Source of the DNA: Oleiharenicola sp.
GTDB lineage: Bacteria > Verrucomicrobiota > Verrucomicrobiia > Opitutales > Opitutaceae
Direction: 5' to 3'
Length of the DNA stretch: 64,000 bases
Assembly (NCBI GenBank): GCA_025363455.1
Contig: JANYDW010000002.1
Coordinates: 24,647-88,646 of the forward strand
The translations under genes and the position numbers were made by a program. Positions within the stretch are counted from its first letter, which is position 1. Every line of letters begins with the position of its first letter. This document shows positions 59,468-64,000 of the stretch, one piece after another. The notes under the pieces were generated by a model that was not told where the DNA came from, did no database searches, and saw only the letters and a list, made by a program, of their open reading frames with translations.

Positions 59468-60766
59468 ATGCTCCCCACTTCATTTTCAGGTCTCAGGTTT
59501 CAGGTCTCAGGTTTCCTGGCGGCCCTGCTCCTCGCTCTCTCCGGCTGCGCCACCACGCCGACCGCCTACGTCGAACCCGCCCCACTCGCGGCGGCCGACC
59601 GCACGAAGCTCAACTTGCAGGTCTACGACGCCACCTGGCAGCTCGTGCAGAACAAATATTTCGACCCGGCCTTTCGCGGCGTGGACTGGGCGGCCCTCCG
59701 CCTCAAGTATCGCCCGGACGCCGCGACCGCCACCGACGACGCGGAACTCTATCGTGTGCTCGCCCACCTGTGCCGTGAGCTGAAGGAATCGCATCTCACC
59801 CCGCTGCCCCCGCTGCGCACCCACGAAATCAAGATCGCCCGCCGCATGGCCGTGGGGATGGGCTGGGCCAACCTCGACGGCCGGCAGGTCGTCACCGAGT
59901 TGATTCCCGGCGGGCCGGCGGACCGGGCCGGGGTCCAACCGGGCTGGATCGTGGCCGGCTGTGAGGGCCGGCCGCTGACCAACGACCCACCTCGCTCGCC
60001 CCAGCCTGGCCGGCCGGTGACCTACAGTTTCCTCGACCTGAAGAACGAGGCGCGCGACATCACCTTCCAGCCCCAGCTGCTGAAGATCGACCAACTGGTC
60101 TCGCGCGAACTGGCTGGCGGCTACCGTTACCTCCGCTTCGATCGCTTCGGTCCCGACTCTCTCCATTGGCTCAGCGAGCAGCTCAAGGAATACCGCCGCT
60201 CCCCGGGCGTCGTCCTCGACCTGCGCGAAAATCCCGGCGGCTATGTCGTCGCCTGCCAGCTCGCGGTCGGGGAATTTTTCAACCATCGCGTGGCCACCGG
60301 CCAGTTCGTCCAGCGCAATGGCAAGGTGAAGGCCGCCCACGACCTGTCGCTGCTCTCCGCCCGCTACCCAGGCAAGGTGGTCATCCTCACGAGCGGTGCA
60401 ACCGGCAGCGCGGCGGAGATCTTCACCCACGTCCTGCAATTCCATGGCCGCGCCACGGTCGTCGGCCAGTGCACCGCCGGCGCGGTAATCGTCTCGCGCA
60501 ACTACAAGCTGCCAGGCGGCGGCACGCTGCAGGTGCCGGTCCAGGATTACCGGGGCCTCGATGGCCGCCGGCTCGAGGGTTACGGCGTGACGCCCAACAT
60601 CAGTGTCGCGCGGGCCGGACTCGCCGACCTGCGCGATGGCCGCGATCCGGAACTCGAAACGGCCCTGGCCACGCTCGGTGTGGGCCCAGGCCGGACGGGA
60701 ACCTTGGCCGCCGCCACCCTGTCATCCCCGATCGGTGTCGGCGCCCGCCCCATTGGCCTGCCTTAG
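59468..60766 (+). CDS. S41 family (C-terminal processing-like) peptidase lipoprotein
   Basis: The 432-residue protein has a lipobox signal (LLLALSGC, Cys near residue 27) and an N-terminal helical region. A PDZ-like domain (ELIPGGPADRAGVQPGWIVAGCEG, about 140-190) and an S41 catalytic core follow: YLRFDRFG, VVLDLRENPGGYV, VVILTSGATGSAAEIFTHVL with Ser in TGSAAE, and GQCTAGAV. The enzyme cleaves misfolded or tailed proteins in the periplasm. The start of the reading frame is peculiar: the first residues SGLRFQVSGF are encoded by a tandem heptamer array (59486-59513), so the signal-peptide n-region is repeat-derived. Confidence 0.88.
   Translation: MLPTSFSGLRFQVSGFLAALLLALSGCATTPTAYVEPAPLAAADRTKLNLQVYDATWQLVQNKYFDPAFRGVDWAALRLKYRPDAATATDDAELYRVLAHLCRELKESHLTPLPPLRTHEIKIARRMAVGMGWANLDGRQVVTELIPGGPADRAGVQPGWIVAGCEGRPLTNDPPRSPQPGRPVTYSFLDLKNEARDITFQPQLLKIDQLVSRELAGGYRYLRFDRFGPDSLHWLSEQLKEYRRSPGVVLDLRENPGGYVVACQLAVGEFFNHRVATGQFVQRNGKVKAAHDLSLLSARYPGKVVILTSGATGSAAEIFTHVLQFHGRATVVGQCTAGAVIVSRNYKLPGGGTLQVPVQDYRGLDGRRLEGYGVTPNISVARAGLADLRDGRDPELETALATLGVGPGRTGTLAAATLSSPIGVGARPIGLP
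59486..59513. repeat. Heptamer array TCAGGTC/TCAGGTT inside the S41 gene
   Basis: Four perfect-phase heptamers TCAGGTC TCAGGTT TCAGGTC TCAGGTT lie within the signal-peptide codons of the S41 protease gene. Confidence 0.9.
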
Positions 60767-60779
60767 GATCCCGATCCTA

Positions 60780-60887
60780 TTTGACCACGGACGTCAGCGA
60801 TTTCACGAGGCAGTCGTGCGCTGAAAACTTGCGCGTTCCGACCCCATCCGTGTGATCAGTGTCATCCGTCGCAATCCGTGGTCCAAA
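60780..60887. repeat. TTTGACCACGGA palindromic repeat
   Basis: TTTGACCACGGA at 60780 mirrors TCCGTGGTCCAAA ending at 60887, spacing about 85 bases. It lies between convergent genes (S41 and esterase) and ends 7 bp before the esterase stop. A related single arm with a nonamer array lies at 63420-63451. Confidence 0.75.
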
Positions 60888-60893
60888 CCGTCT

Positions 60894-63233
60894 TCAATTG
60901 CTCGTCAGAAACCGTTCCAAGGCCTCGCCCACCAGAAGATCAGTGTGTTGGTAATTACGCGGGGCCAGTTGGGCCACCCCACTGAAGGTCCAAAGCAGAT
61001 CGACCGGCAGCGCCACCCGATAATTGCGGCCCGGTTCCAGTTTGCCCACCTCGAGCCCGGCGGGGAGTTCCACGAACAGCCTCGGCTCTTTTTCCACCGC
61101 AGCTTTGCGGGCGATCTCCGCCAGTTCCGCCCCGGTCATTTCACACGTTCCGATTGCGAGGTTGTCGAAGGATGCCCTCAGGTCGCTGACGCCGGTGATG
61201 CCCGGGGTCACGGCCATCTGCGCCGACGCCCCGTAACTGCCGGTCAACGCCACCTCGGCCCCGGCGGCGCGACGGGGCGCCGCGCCCAACGTCGCGGACA
61301 GGTCACGAAACGTCCGCAGCGATGCGGGCACGAGGGGCGAGCCCGCGCGGTCCGCGGTCCAGCGCCAGCGGCTGTCGAAGCTGCGGGTCGCCACGAGTTG
61401 CGGTGAAGTGGCGTCCATGACCAGCAGGTCCGCCCCATAGACCCACGCGACGATGAAATTGCCCCCACCCATGATCTGGGGCACCCAGGATTTCGGCGCG
61501 TAGGCCGACGGGTTGTCCGCCGCCACCCAGAACACGAGGCGCTGGGGCGAGAGTGGATTGTAGTGCACGAGCCCGAGCGCGTTGCCCTTCGCGGGAAACT
61601 TCATCCCGTCGTTGCACACAATCTCCCCCTCGACCAGGCGCACCGGCAGCCGGTCCGCCATGCGAGCCACGAGGCTGTTCTGGGCCGCCGTGCCGATGAG
61701 TACCAGGTGACACCGCGCGATGTCCGCGTCGGTCACCGCCGTGTCGGACTTGACGTTCAGATGGCCATAAAGGTTCTGGCTGTGCGGCACCCCGTCCGGG
61801 CCGGCGGGGCCGGAGTCGTCAAGCCAGGCCGGGTTCGGGCTCTTGCTCGCGGCCTCCGCGGCAGATTTCATCGCCGCGACTTCCGCGTCGCTGCCGTGCG
61901 TACCGTGGACGATGAGCAGGGGTTCACCGTTGTAGAGCAGCGTCGCGCTGCCGGGCGTGTGGAAACGGAAAGGCGGGGCCTCTTCCTTCCCTGCGAAAGC
62001 CCAGCCTTTTTCTCTGCGCACCAACACCGCCTGCTCGGGCAACGGGGCCGGCAAAGTGATGGGCACCGTGCCGTTCACCGAAACCTGCAGGGGCCGGCTC
62101 TTGTCGAAGGGCGACTCGGCCAACCGGAGCCGCAGTTGGGCGACATGGGTCAGCTCGGCGTGCAGGAGGTTGTTCGCCCCGGCGGTCAGCACAAAGTGCG
62201 CAGGCTGCGACGCGGCATCCCATTCGACCATCTCACCCCACCAGCCGCGCAGGGCCCCGCCATCGGTCGCGGTGTAATCGATGTGGCGGACGGTGCGCGA
62301 GGCGGGCCGGACCTGGAATTTCTCCCACACCGCGCCGCGCTCGTTGCCTTCCTTATAATCCCACACGGCGTGGCCGTACCCGTTGGTCTCGTCATAGACC
62401 ACCTGGCCGCCAAGGGCGCGCAACCGCGCGAGCGGACCGCGATCGTGCAGGACGGACACGGTCCAGTCGTCCGCACTGTGCGTGGCGTAAATCGGCAAAG
62501 TCAGCAGGTTGCCGAAGGGCAGGAAACTGGCGAAGCCACAGGTCGGCCGACCCGAGGCAAAAAGATGCGGATAGCGCGAGCCCAGGCGGTAGGTGCCGCC
62601 GCCGCCCATGCTGCCCCCGGTCAGGTGAATCCGGTCGGGATCGACGGCCCAGTGCGCCTGCACGTAGGCGATGACGTCCATCACGTCCGCTTCGGACAGG
62701 GTGCGATAACCGCCGCCGCGGGAACGCCCGAGCATGGAAAGATCCATCGAGCCCGGATGCGACGCCATGCCGGTGGCATGCTCCAGGTGATTGCCGGCGT
62801 AGCCGTGCATATATATGGACAGCGGCGCTGGTCGCGCCGGATCGTAATCCGTGGGGATCGCCATCTTGAACGGTTGGCCGGAACCATCCACCGGCGATTC
62901 GTAGGCCCATTCCTGCACCCCCGTCAGGGTCGCGAGCAGCTTCGGATTGGCCGTGATGCGTTCCACCCAATCGGCCAGCCGCTTGGTTTTGGCCTGCGCT
63001 TCCTCGCTCGCCGCCCCGTGCCGGGCCACGGCGGTCTCCGCCTCGAACCGGAGAAATTTGATCCACCCGCGGTAGTCCGCGAGGTCGGCGCGGGCCAGCG
63101 CCGTCTCCGCTCTGGCCTGGACATCTGCGAGGACCCCCGGCGACGCAATTCCGCCGGCTGCGCAGACCTGGGTCACAGGGACCACGCAGGTGAACAGAAC
63201 AAGGGCGGGAATCAGGCGGTGCAGGACGGACAT
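60894..63233 (-). CDS. Large secreted alpha/beta-hydrolase (esterase/depolymerase-like) protein
   Basis: The 779-residue protein has a signal peptide (residues 1-25, ending QVCAAG), a helical N-terminus to about 120, and an alpha/beta-hydrolase domain. Visible motifs are PTDYDPARPAPLSIYMHGYAGN, GGSMGGGGTYRLGSRYPHLF (nucleophile Ser), ATHSADDWTVSV (Asp) and ETNGYGHAVWDYKEG (His). C-terminal beta domains follow (about 400-780), including EPLLIVHGTHGSD and WVAADNPSAY. The architecture matches prolyl-oligopeptidase- or PHB-depolymerase-like secreted esterases of Planctomycetota and Verrucomicrobiota. Substrate unknown. It lies opposite to, and between, the topoisomerase genes. Confidence 0.78.
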   Translation of the reverse strand: MSVLHRLIPALVLFTCVVPVTQVCAAGGIASPGVLADVQARAETALARADLADYRGWIKFLRFEAETAVARHGAASEEAQAKTKRLADWVERITANPKLLATLTGVQEWAYESPVDGSGQPFKMAIPTDYDPARPAPLSIYMHGYAGNHLEHATGMASHPGSMDLSMLGRSRGGGYRTLSEADVMDVIAYVQAHWAVDPDRIHLTGGSMGGGGTYRLGSRYPHLFASGRPTCGFASFLPFGNLLTLPIYATHSADDWTVSVLHDRGPLARLRALGGQVVYDETNGYGHAVWDYKEGNERGAVWEKFQVRPASRTVRHIDYTATDGGALRGWWGEMVEWDAASQPAHFVLTAGANNLLHAELTHVAQLRLRLAESPFDKSRPLQVSVNGTVPITLPAPLPEQAVLVRREKGWAFAGKEEAPPFRFHTPGSATLLYNGEPLLIVHGTHGSDAEVAAMKSAAEAASKSPNPAWLDDSGPAGPDGVPHSQNLYGHLNVKSDTAVTDADIARCHLVLIGTAAQNSLVARMADRLPVRLVEGEIVCNDGMKFPAKGNALGLVHYNPLSPQRLVFWVAADNPSAYAPKSWVPQIMGGGNFIVAWVYGADLLVMDATSPQLVATRSFDSRWRWTADRAGSPLVPASLRTFRDLSATLGAAPRRAAGAEVALTGSYGASAQMAVTPGITGVSDLRASFDNLAIGTCEMTGAELAEIARKAAVEKEPRLFVELPAGLEVGKLEPGRNYRVALPVDLLWTFSGVAQLAPRNYQHTDLLVGEALERFLTSN

Positions 63234-63419
63234 GGCGGGACGGGGGCTGGGGGTTGAAAATGGGCCGGAACGACCAAACCGCGCCCGGCTCGACCTGGCA
63301 ATAATCCATTGAACGACGAGCAATGGCCCAGAACTTCGGACTTTTTGAACAGGGAAATCATAGATTCCACTGACTAAAGATCCGAGGCATCGGGTTAGAC
63401 TCCTCTCATTCAGGATTCC

Positions 63420-63451
63420 CATCCGTGCAATCCGTGGAATCCGTGGTCAAA
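63420..63451. repeat. Nonamer array and arm of the TGACCACGGA repeat
   Basis: Three tandem nonamers ATCCGTGCA, ATCCGTGGA, ATCCGTGGT (63421-63447) end in GTCAAAA, the right arm of the repeat at 60780-60887. Confidence 0.75.
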
Positions 63452-63479
63452 AACTCATTCCTTGCCGTGCGTTTCGCTC

Positions 63480-63514
63480 TTGTCACCTGTCACTTGTCAC
63501 TTGTCACTTGTCCC
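63480..63514. repeat. Heptamer array TTGTCAC upstream of parC
   Basis: Five heptamers in phase, TTGTCAC, CTGTCAC, TTGTCAC, TTGTCAC, TTGTCCC. The array ends seven bases before the parC ATG, within the region the ribosome must cover. Confidence 0.9.
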
Positions 63515-63521
63515 CACCTCA

Positions 63522-64000
63522 ATGGCCAAGAAGAAACCCTCCAAGAAGTACGACCAGGCCGAGCTGCCGTTGGGCGGCGAGACGCCGCCCACGGAGACGG
63601 GAGTCCGGAGCCCGGAGTCCGGAAAACCCAGCAAGTCTACCGCTTCCCGCCCCGAGTCGAGCACGACTCGCCCTGAGCCTGTCGAAGGGGCCGCCTCCGG
63701 CCTCCCGCCTCCCGTCGCCGGAGAAGCGGATGCCCCACCTCCGCCAAAGAGAAAAAAGGGGGAAAAGGTTCAAAACGAGCAATCGCCGTTGGCACTTTCC
63801 TACCGCAACTGGTTTCTCGACTACGCCTCATACGTCATCCTCGACCGCGCCGTCCCACACATCGACGACGGCCTGAAGCCCGTCCAGCGCCGCGTCCTCC
63901 ATACCCTCTGGGACATGGACGACGGCCGCTTCCACAAGGTCGCCAACGTCGTCGGCGCCACGATGAAGCTCCACCCGCACGGCGACGCCTCCATCGGCGC
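63522..64000 (+). CDS. parC: DNA topoisomerase IV subunit A / GyrA-like, N-terminal part
   Basis: The gene runs off the window; 159 residues are visible. The core starts around residue 89: PLALSYRNWFLDYASYVILDRAVPHIDDGLKPVQRRVLH, then VVGATMKLHPHGDASIG, which includes the quinolone-determining region. The A subunit cuts and rejoins DNA together with ParE (57382-59223). An N-terminal extension of about 85 residues, rich in Lys, Pro, Ser and Glu (MAKKKPSKKYDQAELP, PPPPKRKKGEK), is present. Parts of it are encoded by heptamer arrays and by the CCTGAGCCTGTCGAAGG repeat word. Whether it is ParC or a GyrA paralog needs the missing C-terminus. Confidence 0.85.
   Translation, partial: MAKKKPSKKYDQAELPLGGETPPTETGVRSPESGKPSKSTASRPESSTTRPEPVEGAASGLPPPVAGEADAPPPPKRKKGEKVQNEQSPLALSYRNWFLDYASYVILDRAVPHIDDGLKPVQRRVLHTLWDMDDGRFHKVANVVGATMKLHPHGDASIG
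63600..63713. repeat. Two in-frame heptamer arrays and a repeat word inside parC
   Basis: GGAGTCC GGAGCCC GGAGTCC (63600-63620) and GCCTCCG GCCTCCC GCCTCCC (63693-63713) are tandem heptamers, each of 21 bases and so frame-neutral. GACTCGCCCTGAGCCTGTCG (63665) between them is a widely spread palindromic-repeat half-site. Confidence 0.8.

Noticed and set aside
63480..63514. CRISPR-like array
   Set aside because: Units are seven bases long with no spacers; it is a simple tandem repeat. No cas gene is present.
1..64000. tRNA or rRNA genes
   Set aside because: No cloverleaf with TTCGANNC arm or rRNA signature was found on reading intergenic regions of both strands.

Overview
The window is GC-rich, densely coded bacterial chromosome. 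It most resembles the phylum Verrucomicrobiota, family Opitutaceae (Opitutus/Lacunisphaera-like). The grounds are a TonB-dependent receptor with the EEVVQLSPY-type mature N-terminus common in that family, a bacterial CE15 glucuronoyl esterase, DUF1080 and malectin-type secreted proteins, a type I XylR regulator, and many secreted proteins with signal peptides and aromatic C-termini. This assignment is inference from protein style; no rRNA or tRNA gene is visible. No integron, prophage, IS transposase or CRISPR array was seen.

Layout. 1-14.5 kb: tail of a DUF2182 membrane protein, an exported 2-hydroxyacid dehydrogenase, an EamA exporter, a GH43-like enzyme followed by a large GH-like secreted protein, a GNAT remnant, HD and metallophosphoesterase proteins ending in a shared palindrome, OsmC, CE15 esterase, a luciferase-like monooxygenase, and a DUF1737-MEDS fusion. 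14.6-25.7 kb: small secreted protein, TonB receptor with terminator, DUF1080 protein, flavin-type oxidase, YkgJ-type protein, GH5, RsmH, a frameshifted YdeI/DUF1905 gene, and a DUF2975 + XRE regulator pair with operator-like palindromes. 25.7-39 kb: YkgJ and thioredoxin pair, membrane sensor, XylR regulator, an unlisted 30-residue membrane peptide with a structured leader, EngB, malectin protein, DoxX proteins, methyltransferase, MFS, asparaginase-domain protein, L,D-transpeptidase and a GH5 lipoprotein. 39-64 kb: SNF2 helicase carrying three in-frame palindromes, tandem S9 peptidases (the second lacking its catalytic His), double-thioredoxin protein, GH26, a second thioredoxin, UbiB-like kinase, DUF1684, MFS, DsbA-like, AsmA-like and CheY-like proteins, ParE, an S41 protease, a large esterase and the start of ParC.

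Functionally the window mixes housekeeping genes (rsmH, engB, parE/parC) with secreted hemicellulose-degrading capacity (GH43, CE15, GH5 twice, GH26, TonB receptor, xylose-type regulator). The enzymes are scattered rather than collected in one polysaccharide utilisation locus.

The most striking property is repeat content. At least ten palindromic intergenic repeat types and several heptanucleotide tandem arrays are present. Some lie inside genes without breaking the frame (SNF2 helicase, ParC N-terminus, S41 signal peptide). In several cases the stop codon of a gene, or of both genes of a convergent pair, lies inside a palindrome arm. A second recurring property is that almost every start codon is preceded by a C-rich stretch with no Shine-Dalgarno motif.
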